A stretch of DNA of 64,000 nucleotides from QHXW01 sp963768075 (GCA_963768075.1 CAVYHD010000040.1:62001-126000), one strand, 5' to 3'; positions 27,549 through 37,746 are shown, counted from the first letter of the stretch. Notes: generated by a model not told the origin, from the sequence alone. Numbers and translations are program-made.

Positions 27549-30500
27549 ATCCACTCAACGGGTTGACGGAATACCTGGAGCACATCGAGCGGCGGCTGCG
27601 CATGCTGGCGGTTTCGCGCGGCGTAGCATTGGCCGCGGCGGCCGCCCTGGCTTTTACAATTCTCGGCGCCCTCATGGCCAATTTTTTCGCGTTCTCTCCC
27701 ACGAGCGTCTTGATGGCGAGGGTGGTGTTGTTCCTCGCGCTGGCGGGCGCATTGGGTGCGGGACTCGTTGTGCCCCTACTTCGGTTGAACCGGCGCCGCG
27801 CCGCTCGTGAAGCCGAGCGCCTGTGCCCGCAGTTCGAGCAGCGTCTTGTTACTTTCGCCGAATGCGCCGAACACCCCGATCCTTTCCTTGAACTGCTCGC
27901 CGCCGATACACTCTCCGCCGCGCACGATGCCGGGCCTGAGCGCATTGCTCCGCAAAAGCGCATTCTGGGCTTTGCTTCCGCCGGCGCCGTCGCCCTGGCA
28001 GTGTTGCTGTGGCTCGCGGTTTCCGGTCCCGGCTTTTTGGGCTATGGCACGTCGTTGCTCTGGGGCGCCATCCCCCGCGAATTGCAGCCCTACTACGAAG
28101 TGCAGGTGCAGCCCGGCAACCACACTATTCGCCGCAAGGCCGATCAGCTCATCACCGCCCGTCTGCGTGCCTTTCAGACCAACCGCGTGCGCGTGTTCGC
28201 CAAGTTTCAGAGTTCTTCAAAATGGGAAGAGGCTTCGATGACTCCGCAACCCGGAGCCAACGGTTTCGAGTTCCTTTTCGCCGGCGTGCCTGAAGCGTTC
28301 GATTACTACGTGGAAGCCGCTGGCGTCCGCTCCAATCGATACCGCATCGACGTCGCCGACTTACCCGAAGTGCAAAAGCTTCGTGTGACCTATCACTACC
28401 CGTCCTGGACCGAGTTGCAAGACGCCGTCGAAGATCCCGGCGGCGACCTCCGCGCTGTCGAGGGCACCGAAGCCGACGTGAAAGTCGTCACCGACCGGCC
28501 GCTCGCCACCGGCTCGTTGCTCCTGGACGACGGCTCCAAAATCGAGCTTCATGATGGCGTGGCACGCGTGCCCATACAGAAGGACGGCGTCTATCACGTC
28601 GCCACTGCCGAGCACGGCGACATGGTCCGTCTGAGTAACGACTACTTCATCGAAGTCCAGAAAGCCATGCCCCCGAAAGTCCGGGTTTCCCGGCCCGGAC
28701 GCGACGCCAAAGTCAATCCCATCGAAGAAGTCACCGTCACGGTGCAGGCGGAAGATGACTTCGCGCTGCGCGGCATGGATCTGCATTACTCCGTCAACGG
28801 TGGTCCCGAGAAAACCGCAGCCCTCGGCGGCGCCAGGGGAAAGACGGCGGAAGGCTCCACCACGCTTTACCTCGAAGACTACAAACTCGTGCCCGGCGAT
28901 GTCGTCAGTTTCTACGCCACCGCTCGCAACGCCTTGGCCACCAGCCGTACCGACATGTTCTTTATCCAGGCCGAGCCTTTTGAGCGCGATTATTCGCAAG
29001 CGCAGCAGATGGGTGGAGGAGGGGGCGGCGATCAGATGCCCCAGGTTTCCGAGCATCAGAAAGAGATCGTCGCCGCTACCTGGAACCAAGTCAAGAATCC
29101 GCCGAAAGACAAGGCCGTCGAGGAGGAGAACGCCAAGCTCCTGGCCGGCATCCAGTCGAAGCTGCGCGATCAGGCCAAGTCGCTCGCCAGCCGCATGCAG
29201 GCTCGCGACATGAGCTCCGCCAATCCAGCAATCAAAAGTTTCGCGGATGAGATGACGCAGGCGGTCGAAGCCATGGGCCAGGCGTCCGCGAAGCTGGGCG
29301 CCCGCGATTGGCAAGGGGCGCTTCCCCCCGAGCAGAAATCGCTGCAACATCTTGCGCGCGCCGAAGCCACGTTCCGCGATATTCAGGTTGCGTTCGGCAA
29401 CAGCAGTGGCGGCAGCGGCGGTGCGGGACGCGACCTCGAAGGCATGTTCGATCTCGAGCTCGATCGCGAGAAGAACCAGTACGAGACCGGACAGAACTCC
29501 ACTTCGCCCGATCAACGCCAGAAGGAAATGGAGGAAACGCTCGCCAAGCTCGAAGAACTGGCCCGGCGGCAGCAGGAACTGGCCGATCAACGCCGCCAGA
29601 ATCAGCAGGCCTACGAGCAGCGTTGGCAGCAGGAACTGCTCCGGCGCGAAGCGGAGGAGTTGCTCCGGAAGATGGAGCAGATGTCGCAGAGCCAGTCTGC
29701 CGCGCAATCGCACCAGAGTCAGCAGGGGCAGCAGTCGAGCGAAAGCCAGGCGTCCGAGCAATCGCAACAAGGCGGCGGGCAGTCTTCGGCGATGAACCGG
29801 GCGCTGCAACGTTTGCAGGAAGCGGTGCGGGACATGCGGAACGCCGGTGCATCGCAGCAACAGGGATCGCCGCAGAGCGAGGCGGAAGCCAGGCGCGCGG
29901 CTGAGCGGCTCCGGGACGCTCGCGAAATGCTTGCCGGAGAACGCAAGCAACAGGCCGCCCAGGAAATGAACGCCTTGGCGCACAATACCGAACAGCTCGC
30001 GGAACACCAGCAGCAACTCGAAACCAACCTGCGCCATATGCTCAGCGCCGGTGGCCAGCCGGAGTTGGGGCAGCCGAGTGTCCGGCAGCCCGGAACCTCG
30101 CGTCAGCAAGCGTCGCAACTTCGCGAGGAGCAGCAGAAGCTGCTCAACGAACTAACCAGGAGCGAAGAAGAGATGCAACGCGCCGCACGCGACATGGCCG
30201 GAAGCCAGCCCTCGGCATCCACCAAGCTGCGCGACGCACTCGGCGAAATGCAGCAGCAGGAGCTACGGCTCAAGATGAAGTGGAGCCTCGAAATCATGCG
30301 CCGCGGATTGGCGGAATACGCTCTGCCCCGCGAATTGACCGTCACTCAGGGACTGAACCAGTTGCGCGACCGCGTGCGCGAAGCGCAGGGCGCGCTCGAT
30401 AGCCAGCAGCCCGGCGGCCAGGACATCGAATCCGCGCTCGCCCGCGCCGAGCAGTTACGCCAGCAATTGGAACAAATGCGCAACGCTGGCCAGAGTCAAC

Positions 30501-31069
30501 GCTCACAATCCAGCAACGGGCAAAAAAAGGAGAATGCAAGCGGCCAGAAAGGCGAAGGGCAGCAGCAGGGTCAGGGTCAGCAAGGCCAGATGCCGGGCGA
30601 CCAGCCAGGGCAGGCAGCGGAAAGCCATGGCTCGCAGTCCGCCAGCGGTTCGCCCACGGGCGGCACCGGCCCCGGCGGCAGTAGTCCCGGAATCGTCGAA
30701 GGCGATGGTCGCGGCGTTGACTCGGCTTATGCGGATCGCGTCTTCCGTAACGGCATCCGGGATCTCACCCAGCTTGACCAGATGATTCGCGGCGACCGCG
30801 ACGTCCCGCGCGAAACGTCCCGTGAAGTGCAAGACCTCGTCCGCCAGATGCAGCATCTCGATCCGCGCTTGCTCGCCGCCGACCCCACGCGCCTCGATCA
30901 AATCGTCGGTCAGCTTCTGGGCGACGTTGAGCAGGTCGAGCTGGAATTGCGCCGCATCGCTGACGCCCAACAATCCGGCAGTGTCCGCAGTGGGGCCTCC
31001 CAGCCTGTTCCCCCTGGTTACGCCGAGTCCGTCGCCGAATACTTCCGCCGGCTGGCCGCGCAGAAGTGA
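27545..31069 (+). CDS. Large DUF4175-type membrane protein with Gln-rich coiled-coil region
   Basis: An 1174-residue protein. Three helices (about residues 25-50, 52-78, 150-172) are followed by a periplasmic part with Ig-like beta domains (about 180-480) and then a very long helical, Gln/Glu/Ala/Arg-rich region (about 500-1060). That region is broken by low-complexity tracts of Gln/Ser (QSQSAAQSHQSQQGQQSSE) and Gly/Gln near 990-1060, and a conserved helical C-terminus (YADRVFRNGIRDLTQLDQMI) closes the protein. This layout matches DUF4175 proteins found beside BatA/MoxR genes. Overlaps the BatA stop by 4 bases and is the last gene of the operon. Its biochemical role is unknown; the length and shape suggest a scaffold spanning the periplasm. 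Confidence 0.8.
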   Translation: MNPLNGLTEYLEHIERRLRMLAVSRGVALAAAAALAFTILGALMANFFAFSPTSVLMARVVLFLALAGALGAGLVVPLLRLNRRRAAREAERLCPQFEQRLVTFAECAEHPDPFLELLAADTLSAAHDAGPERIAPQKRILGFASAGAVALAVLLWLAVSGPGFLGYGTSLLWGAIPRELQPYYEVQVQPGNHTIRRKADQLITARLRAFQTNRVRVFAKFQSSSKWEEASMTPQPGANGFEFLFAGVPEAFDYYVEAAGVRSNRYRIDVADLPEVQKLRVTYHYPSWTELQDAVEDPGGDLRAVEGTEADVKVVTDRPLATGSLLLDDGSKIELHDGVARVPIQKDGVYHVATAEHGDMVRLSNDYFIEVQKAMPPKVRVSRPGRDAKVNPIEEVTVTVQAEDDFALRGMDLHYSVNGGPEKTAALGGARGKTAEGSTTLYLEDYKLVPGDVVSFYATARNALATSRTDMFFIQAEPFERDYSQAQQMGGGGGGDQMPQVSEHQKEIVAATWNQVKNPPKDKAVEEENAKLLAGIQSKLRDQAKSLASRMQARDMSSANPAIKSFADEMTQAVEAMGQASAKLGARDWQGALPPEQKSLQHLARAEATFRDIQVAFGNSSGGSGGAGRDLEGMFDLELDREKNQYETGQNSTSPDQRQKEMEETLAKLEELARRQQELADQRRQNQQAYEQRWQQELLRREAEELLRKMEQMSQSQSAAQSHQSQQGQQSSESQASEQSQQGGGQSSAMNRALQRLQEAVRDMRNAGASQQQGSPQSEAEARRAAERLRDAREMLAGERKQQAAQEMNALAHNTEQLAEHQQQLETNLRHMLSAGGQPELGQPSVRQPGTSRQQASQLREEQQKLLNELTRSEEEMQRAARDMAGSQPSASTKLRDALGEMQQQELRLKMKWSLEIMRRGLAEYALPRELTVTQGLNQLRDRVREAQGALDSQQPGGQDIESALARAEQLRQQLEQMRNAGQSQRSQSSNGQKKENASGQKGEGQQQGQGQQGQMPGDQPGQAAESHGSQSASGSPTGGTGPGGSSPGIVEGDGRGVDSAYADRVFRNGIRDLTQLDQMIRGDRDVPRETSREVQDLVRQMQHLDPRLLAADPTRLDQIVGQLLGDVEQVELELRRIADAQQSGSVRSGASQPVPPGYAESVAEYFRRLAAQK

Positions 31070-31093
31070 GTATCCGTAATCCCGGCTGTAGTT

Positions 31094-31118
31094 TAGGGCC
31101 CTTGCATCCTCGGGCCTA
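31094..31118 (+). terminator. Possible terminator hairpin after the VWA/MoxR operon
   Basis: TAGG-G-CCC pairs with GGG-CCTA across a 10-base loop, with a one-base bulge, 25 bases after the DUF4175 stop. Only a short T-run follows, so termination efficiency is doubtful, and the site lies in the short leader of the next gene. Confidence 0.3.
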
Positions 31119-31162
31119 TTTCGGTAATCTCTATAGAGAATCAGGAGATCGCTAGCAAGGCC

Positions 31163-32969
31163 ATGTCCTCTGTCGCCGAACCCGGCTTAAGTACCCGCGA
31201 AACCTTCGAACAGGAGCACCAGCAGTCCGTTCGCGAAGAGATCGAGCGGTTCCGCGCGAAAGCGCAGCAAATGCTCACAGGCGCCATCACCGACGACGAA
31301 TTTCGTCCGTTCCGGCTGCGTTTCGGCAGCTACGGGCAGCGCCAGCCCGGCGTGCAGATGATGCGCACCAAATTCCCCGGCGGCATGCTCACGGCCGCGC
31401 AGCTGGAGCGGCTCGCCGACATTGCCGATGACTTCGGCGGCGGCAAAGGCCACCTCACCACGCGCCAGAACATGCAGTACCATTTCGTGCCGCTCGAGCG
31501 CGTTTCGCCGACGCGATGCACATGCTGCACGACGTCGGCATGACCAGCCGCGAAGCCTGCTTCAACACGGTGCGCAACGTGACCGCCTGCCCCTACGCCG
31601 GCCTCACCCGCCACGAAGTTTTCGACGTCGGCCTTATGCGCGGCAGGTCGCCTACGCGTTTCTGCGCAAGAGCCTCACCGACGCCATGCCGCGCAAATTC
31701 AAGATCGCCTTCGATGGCTGCACGACAGCGATTGCATCGTCGGGCGCCATCCACGACGTCGGCCTGCGCGCCGCTGATTCGCGATGGCAAGCGCGGATTC
31801 CGCATCGTGGTGGGCGGCGGCCTGGGCCCGCTGCCTGTCGAAGCGCGGCTGCTCGACGAGTTTCTGCCCGTAGAGCGCATCGTCAACCGGATCGAAGCGG
31901 TGCTGCGCGTCTTCAATCAGTACGGCAACCGCAAGAACGCAACATGGCGCGCCTGAAGTTCGTGCATGCGCGAGCGCGGCTTCGAATGGCTCAAGGAACA
32001 GATCGATAAAGAGTACGCCGACATCCTCGAAAATGGCGGCATCGCCACGCCGGAGATGGTTCCGGAAGGCTTCGGCGGCTATCAGTCGCAAGCCTCAGCC
32101 GCTCGGGCAGGGCGCGCTGCTGCCGGTCGTGAACACGAGCGTCCTCGGGCGACTCCGGAGTTCGATCGCTGGCTCGAATCGAACGTCGAAGAGCAGCAGC
32201 AGACCGGCTATGCCATGGTCACGGTGCGCATCGATCAGGGCAATCTGACCAGCGAGCAGATGCGGGCGCTGGCGAAGATCGCGCGCGAAGCCGGCGACGG
32301 CTGCCTGCGCGTCACGGTGGAGCAGAATCTGCGTGCTCGGCTTCGTGCAGCTCGGCGCTTCTGCCGCGCGTGCATGCGGCGCTGGAAGCGATCGACCTCG
32401 GCACGCCCGGGCGCGCGCGAATTGCAGGATGTGGTCACCTGCCCCGGCGCGTACTCCTGCAACCTGGCGCTGACGAAATCGATGAACCTGGGCTGCGGCG
32501 ATGCACGATCTGTGCGCGGTTATGACGATCCGGCCGTGCGCGCGCTGCAGATCAATATCAGCGGCTGCCCCAATTCCTGCGGCCAGCACTGGACCGCCGA
32601 AATCGGCTTCTACGGCAACGCCCGCAAGATCGAGTGGCGGCGTAAGAAGGAAGTCCCGTACTACCAGCTGCTGCTCGGCGGCGGTTACGACGAGCAGGGC
32701 GTGATGCGTTTCGGCCTGCAGGTGCAGAGCATGCCGGCGAGGCTGGCGACCGTCGCGGTGGAGCGGATTCTCGACGCATTACATGGCGAACCGCACGCGA
32801 AGGCGAGACGTTCCGCAATTACGTGCTGCGCTTCAAGGTCGAATTCTTCCGCGGCTTACTGGCGGATCTCGCGAAGCCCACCGACGCCGATCCCGAGGTC
32901 TACAAAGACTGGGGCGACGATACCGACGACTTCTCGCTGCAGCTCGGCCGCGGCGAGTGCGCGGCGTAA
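31163..32969 (+). pseudogene. Nitrite/sulfite reductase, siroheme-[4Fe-4S] family, multiply frameshifted
   Basis: Reconstructs to about 600 residues of a ferredoxin-type nitrite/sulfite reductase hemoprotein. The first ferrodoxin-like half-domain (FRPFRLRFGSYGQRQPGVQMMRTKFPGG), KGHLTTRQNMQYH, and NTVRNVTACPYAG are readable. So are the cluster/siroheme Cys motifs TCPGAYSCNLALTKSMNLG and ISGCPNSCGQHWTAEIGFYG. The reading frame changes at about 31,503, 31,635, 31,720-31,770, 31,943-31,965, 32,085-32,150, 32,335-32,400 and 32,805, with several small compensating pairs. The final stretch (RNYVLRFKVEFF to GRGECAA) ends at TAA 32967-32969. It would reduce nitrite or sulfite by six electrons in assimilation. 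NirA versus CysI-type cannot be settled here. Confidence 0.72.
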
Positions 32970-33001
32970 CAGCGGCTGAAAACCCGCTAGCTCTAACATT
33001 G

Positions 33002-34547
33002 ATGGCGAAAATTCAGCGCGTTCTCATCAGCGTTACCGATAAAACAGGTGTGTCCGAGTTCGCGCGAGGTCTGGCGAGCTCGGCGCCGAACTGATTTCGA
33101 CCGGCGGCACGGCCGCCTTCTGCGCGATGCGGCATCCCCGTGACGGACGTCAGCGAAGTCACCGGTTTTCCCGAGATGCTCGACGGCCGCGTCAAGACGA
33201 TGCATCCGAAGATCACGGGCGCGCATCCTCGCCGTGCGCGGCAATGCCGGAACACGTCGCGCGCGCTCGAAGAGCACGGCATCGAGCCGATCGACATGGT
33301 GGTGGTGAACCTGTATCAGTTCGAGAAGATCGCCGCGCGCGCCGACGCCTCGCTCGAAGAGCTGATCGAAAACATCGATATCGGCGGCCCGACCATGATC
33401 CGTTCGGCCGCGAAGAACTGGCAGGACGTCGCGATCGTGACGTCGCCCGCGGATTACAACGCCGATCTCTCGAGGAACTGCGCGCAATGGCGGCGAGCTC
33501 TCGCGCGAAACGAAATGGCGTCTGGCGCAAACAGGCATTCCGAACCACGGCCGAATACGACCGCGCGATCAGCGCGCGCCTGGCGCAGGTGGGCGGCGCA
33601 CAGACGCGCTGCCCGCGCGTGCTCGATATCCGCGCGCCGAAGCTGCATGTAGCTGCGCTACGGCGAGAACCCGCATCAGCAGGCGGCGCTTTACGGATCG
33701 CGCGGACGCGGGAATCGCGGGCGCGGAGCAACTGCACGGCAAGGAACTTTCGTACAACAACCTGGTCGATCTGGATGCCTGCCTGGCAGCTGGTGAGCGA
33801 GTTTTCGCGGTCCGGCGGCGGCGATCATCAAGCACACCAATCCGGCCGGCTGCGCGGAGCAGTCGTCGCTCGCGGAAGCGTACCGGAAGGCGCTCGAATG
33901 CGACCCGGTCTCGGCGTTCGGCGGCGTGATCGGGTTCAATCGCGAAGTGGACGAAGAGACGGCGCGGCGAAGTGGCGAAGCTTTTCGTGGAAGCCGATCG
34001 CCGCGCCGGCTTACTCGCCGGCGGCGCTGGAGATTCTGCAGGCGAAGAAGAATATGCGTCTGGTGCAGGTGCGCCGGCGCTGCCGATCCGCTGGTCGTCA
34101 AGTAGCATCTCCGGCGGGTATCTCGCGCAGACGGCCGATACGCGCCGCGTTCGATCGTGCGACACTGCGAAGTCAAGACGCGCCGCGCGCCCACGGACGA
34201 GGAATGGGCGGCGCTCGAATTCGCCTGGAAAGTCGTCAAGCACGTCAAGTCGAACGCCATCGTCTATGCGCGCGCGGGCCAGACCGTGGCCGTGGGCGCG
34301 GGGCAGATGAGCCGCGTCGATTCGGTCAAGATCGGCGCCATGAAAGCGCGTGCTGCCGCTCGCGGGAACGGTGGTGGCCTCGGACGCCTTCTTCCCGTTT
34401 CCCGATGGCCTGGAAGAGGCGGCGAAAAGCGGCGCGACGGCTTTCATCCAGCCCGGCGGATCGGTCAAAGACGCCGAAGTGATCGCGGCCGCGGACCGGC
34501 TGGGCCTGGCGATGGTGTTCACCGGCGTGCGGCACTTCCGCCACTAA
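33002..34547 (+). pseudogene. purH: Bifunctional PurH (AICAR formyltransferase/IMP cyclohydrolase), multiply frameshifted
   Basis: Both PurH domains are recognisable in pieces. The N-terminal IMP cyclohydrolase/MGS part gives KIQRVLISVTDKTGVSEFA, VTDVSEVTGFPEMLDGRVKTMHPKI, then VVVNLYQFEKI and IDIGGPTMIRSAAKN. The C-terminal transformylase part gives TAEYDRAIS, then IKHTNPAG as read through shifts, and DAFFPFPDGLEEAAKSGATAFIQPGG to VFTGVRHFRH. At least eight to twelve single-base indels separate them. Near 33,069, 33,114 and 33,127 a GGG or CCC is read as GG or CC. PurH performs the last two steps of IMP synthesis and is normally essential, which makes true decay of the only copy unlikely. 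ATG at 33002, 32 bases after the reductase. Confidence 0.8.
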
Positions 34548-34552
34548 CAGCT

Positions 34553-35080
34553 CTACACGGCGAGCCCGGCGAGTGCTACGGCGAGGCCCGTGACGCCGGC
34601 GATGAGGCCGATCACCGGGAACAACATCTTCCTGGAAATGAAGTACAGCGACGAGAGCACCAGGGCGATTTCGAGCAGGCCTTCTCCGACGTCGAAGCGC
34701 AGCGCCTGCTGCTCCACGCGCGAAGAGTCCGCCTCCTTCTCCTGCGCCTGGGCCATGGTTTCCTTCGAGTCTTTCTCGTACTTCGCCTTGGCGCCGCGGT
34801 AGCCCTCGATGGCTTTGGCCGTGTCCTGGTTCTTGGCGCCGAGCAACGAAACCAACTGCTCGCCCAGTTCGATGTTATGAAGCTTGATGCGTTTGGATTG
34901 ATAGAAGGCCCACTGATCGTTGGCCTCCGTCTTGAGCAGGACGCCCTCGGTGTGCGCGCGGTGCGACGCGATGGTGACTATGGCGAGCAAAACCGCGAGG
35001 ATCGCCGCCAGCACACCCACTTTCTGCCCGCGTGGATCGTGTTCGCCTTCGGATTCGTGGTGGATTTCAAGTTCAGCCAT
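34553..35080 (-). CDS. DUF4337 membrane protein
   Basis: A 175-residue protein with the DUF4337 layout: a cytoplasmic acidic N-terminus (residues 1-20, rich in Glu/His), one helix (about 22-40), and a helical soluble middle containing NDQWAFYQSKRIKLHNIELGEQL. Two C-terminal helices (about 128-175, ALVLSSLYFISRKMLFPVIGLIAGVTGLAVALAGLAV) complete it. The function of the family is unknown. It converges on purH with 5 bases between the stops and lies 15 bases downstream of mazF on the same strand, but there is no evident functional link. Confidence 0.8.
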   Translation of the reverse strand: MAELEIHHESEGEHDPRGQKVGVLAAILAVLLAIVTIASHRAHTEGVLLKTEANDQWAFYQSKRIKLHNIELGEQLVSLLGAKNQDTAKAIEGYRGAKAKYEKDSKETMAQAQEKEADSSRVEQQALRFDVGEGLLEIALVLSSLYFISRKMLFPVIGLIAGVTGLAVALAGLAV

Positions 35081-35095
35081 ATGTTGGGAATCTTT

Positions 35096-35431
35096 CTATG
35101 AGATCAGTTCTAGAAAACCCTCGATCGCCGCGTTGAGATCGCCTTCATCGAGCTTGCAAATGCGTCTTCCCAGACGCTCGACAGAGATCGTGCGGATTTG
35201 AGAGATCTTGATCCAAGACTGCTTCGGCAATTTGCCCTCCCCGAGTCCCAGGGTCAGCGGAAATCCGGACCTTTGAGGTTGGCTAGTAATGGCCATTACA
35301 ATCGCCGTGCCGGATCGGGCATTGAAGACATCGTGGCTAAGAATCAAGACGGGCCGTAGACCGGCTTGCTCCCTTCCGCGGACGGGATTCAGATCGGCCC
35401 AAAAGACGTCCCCCCTCAGTATGGCGGCCAC
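35096..35431 (-). CDS. MazF/PemK-family mRNA interferase toxin
   Basis: A 111-residue toxin of the MazF/PemK/CcdB-like fold. The N-terminal RGDVFWADLNPVRGREQAGLRPVLILS signature and the AIVMAITSQ strand are typical, with the conserved Arg of GLRP and Thr/Ser of ITSQ in the RNA-cleavage site. MazF enzymes cut single-stranded mRNA at short motifs and arrest growth when the antitoxin is lost. Its start overlaps the end of the antitoxin gene by 16 bases, the normal antitoxin-first order. Cytoplasmic; the cleavage motif cannot be predicted. Confidence 0.9.
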   Translation of the reverse strand: MAAILRGDVFWADLNPVRGREQAGLRPVLILSHDVFNARSGTAIVMAITSQPQRSGFPLTLGLGEGKLPKQSWIKISQIRTISVERLGRRICKLDEGDLNAAIEGFLELIS

Positions 35432-35649
35432 GGCGATGCCCCAAGACCGTCTTCGGCCATGCGCTGTTCTTCGCGACGATCCAGCTTGCCTAGTTCGCGC
35501 GCGAGACGCCGGCGCTTTTCCTTTTCAGCCAAGAGATCTACCGCGGACTGCAAGGCCCGGCTGCGGTTCGCGTACTTCCCTTCGCGAACCCAGCGGTCCA
35601 ATTCCGCGACGGTGTCCTTCTCTAATGTGACAGCTATCTTCTGCACCAT
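35416..35649 (-). CDS. Ribbon-helix-helix antitoxin of the MazF pair
   Basis: A 77-residue protein. The N-terminal ribbon-helix-helix (QKIAVTLEKDTVAELDRWVREGKYANRSRALQSAVDLL) is a DNA-binding dimer. The C-terminal tail is charged and then loosely structured (KEKRRRLARELGKLDRREEQ) and should wrap the toxin. It would neutralise MazF and repress its own promoter. ATG at 35649 with the toxin overlapping its 3' end. Complete and normal length. Confidence 0.88.
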   Translation of the reverse strand: MVQKIAVTLEKDTVAELDRWVREGKYANRSRALQSAVDLLAEKEKRRRLARELGKLDRREEQRMAEDGLGASPWPPY

Positions 35650-35662
35650 GGGAAACCCAACT

Positions 35663-35679
35663 GGTATGACGTATTATAC
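35663..35679 (-). promoter_or_regulatory. Candidate -10 box and operator of the toxin-antitoxin operon
   Basis: On the minus strand a perfect TATAAT (complement of 35673-35678) lies 24 bases before the antitoxin ATG. It sits among GTAT/ATAC half-sites (GTAT at 35664 and 35671, ATAC at 35676 on the plus strand), the kind of short repeated arms bound by ribbon-helix-helix antitoxins. No good -35 was found. Confidence 0.35.
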
Positions 35680-35700
35680 TACCGCCGGACAGTCGGTGCT

Positions 35701-36402
<702 letters not shown>

Positions 36403-36406
36403 GAGT

Positions 36407-37744
36407 TCAGGCCTGTTTCAGACGCACGCGATCGCCGTTTTTGAGTTCCGCCGGAGGATTCACAATGAGGTCCTCGCCACCGATAAGTCCATCCTCTATG
36501 CGCACGCCTTTGCTGTTCGTAGACCCGGTCTTCACCGGCCGCCGCACGGCTTTTCCATCGAACATGACGAACACGGCGCTGTCACGCACGGCCGAAGCGG
36601 GGATCACCACTACGGGACGCGCGGCCGCTCCCGAAGAGCTCTGCTTCTCGTCGGAAACGAAAGCCACGCTGGCGTTCATATCGGGGCGCAGGTAGTCATC
36701 GGGATTCAGAACCTTCACCTTGATCTGCACCGTGGCCTTCTGGCGATTGGCCTCGGGAGAGATCTCTTTGATGATGCCGTCGTATTTGCGGTCCGGGTAG
36801 GCGTCGGTAGTGACTACTCCCTTTTGTTTCGGGCCCAGCTTGGCGAAATCATTCTGGCTGATATCCAGCTCGACCTCGAGATCGTTCAGGTCGGCTACCG
36901 CCGCGACGTACCCCTTGGCGCCCTTGTCGCCCACGTTCATGTTGGTGACAAACTCGCCTTTCTCGACGGCGCGCTCCAGCACCGTACCGGTCACAGGAGC
37001 GGTGATTACTGTGTTGTCCTGCTGGGTCTCGGCATAAGCCAGCGCGCCCTTGGCCTGCTCCACCTGGCCGCGCATGGCGTCAATCTCCTCCTGGCGTGGG
37101 CCCAGCACCGCCAAGTCCAGAGTCTTCTGTAGCGAATTGACGTGGGCCATGGCGCTATCGTATTTCGCTTGCGCGTCATCCAGGGCTTGTTTGGCCATCA
37201 CGCCGTCGGTGGTCAGGCGCTTGGTGCGGTCGAGCGTGACTTGCGCGTTCTCCAGGTCGGCTTTCGCCTGGAGCAGATTGGCTCGCGCCACGGCGATCTC
37301 CTCGGGGCGGGAGCCGTGCTCCAGCTCCGCGAGATGCGCCTGGAGGTTCACGAGCGATCCCTTGGCTTGGGTGACTTGCGCGCGATACTCGTCGTCCTCG
37401 AGGCGCACCAGCGGCTGGCCAACCTTGACCTTGTCGCCCTTCTCGACGCCGATCCAGAGGACCTTTCCGACGACTTTGGACGCCACCTCGATCCGATGCG
37501 CCGCCACGATGTAGCCGGTGGCGTTCAAAATGATGCCCGGACCCGCCGCTGCCTGGCTTTCCGCCTGGATACGCACTACGGCGACTTCGGTGGCGGCGTT
37601 CAGCCGGTCATAGCCCAATCGCGCCGCGCCCAGCAGGACAAACAGCAGAACGCCGCCAACGATCCAGCGCGACGCCCACCGCGAGGGTTCGGGAGCCCTT
37701 TTTTTCGTGCGGTCGATTTGCAGCGATTTCAGTTCTGCGTCCAT
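36407..37744 (-). CDS. Periplasmic adaptor (HlyD/MacA-like membrane fusion protein)
   Basis: A 445-residue adaptor: an N-terminal helix (about residues 22-44), a split lipoyl/barrel-sandwich domain (GYIVAAHRIEVASKVVGKVLWIGVEKGDKV and VITAPVTGTVLERAVEKGEFV), a long helical hairpin between them (about 120-235, TQAKGSLVNLQAHLAELEHG onward), then beta-barrel and membrane-proximal domains. It should link the ABC permeases to an outer-membrane TolC-like channel, which is not in the window. Spacing to neighbours is 2-4 bases, so it is coexpressed with them. The substrate is unknown. Confidence 0.92.
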   Translation of the reverse strand: MDAELKSLQIDRTKKRAPEPSRWASRWIVGGVLLFVLLGAARLGYDRLNAATEVAVVRIQAESQAAAGPGIILNATGYIVAAHRIEVASKVVGKVLWIGVEKGDKVKVGQPLVRLEDDEYRAQVTQAKGSLVNLQAHLAELEHGSRPEEIAVARANLLQAKADLENAQVTLDRTKRLTTDGVMAKQALDDAQAKYDSAMAHVNSLQKTLDLAVLGPRQEEIDAMRGQVEQAKGALAYAETQQDNTVITAPVTGTVLERAVEKGEFVTNMNVGDKGAKGYVAAVADLNDLEVELDISQNDFAKLGPKQKGVVTTDAYPDRKYDGIIKEISPEANRQKATVQIKVKVLNPDDYLRPDMNASVAFVSDEKQSSSGAAARPVVVIPASAVRDSAVFVMFDGKAVRRPVKTGSTNSKGVRIEDGLIGGEDLIVNPPAELKNGDRVRLKQA

Positions 37745-37746
37745 GG

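Noticed and set aside
28361..30118. A 585-codon open frame antisense to the DUF4175 gene
   Set aside because: It lies wholly opposite a strong coding sequence in the GC-rich, CAG-repeat region, where antisense frames stay open by composition. The product is Leu/Arg/His-rich without domains.
14975..34400. Programmed ribosomal frameshifting as an explanation for the broken genes
   Set aside because: The shifts occur many times per gene, in both directions and mostly at plain G/C/A runs, without slippery heptamers plus stem-loops; technical indels fit better.
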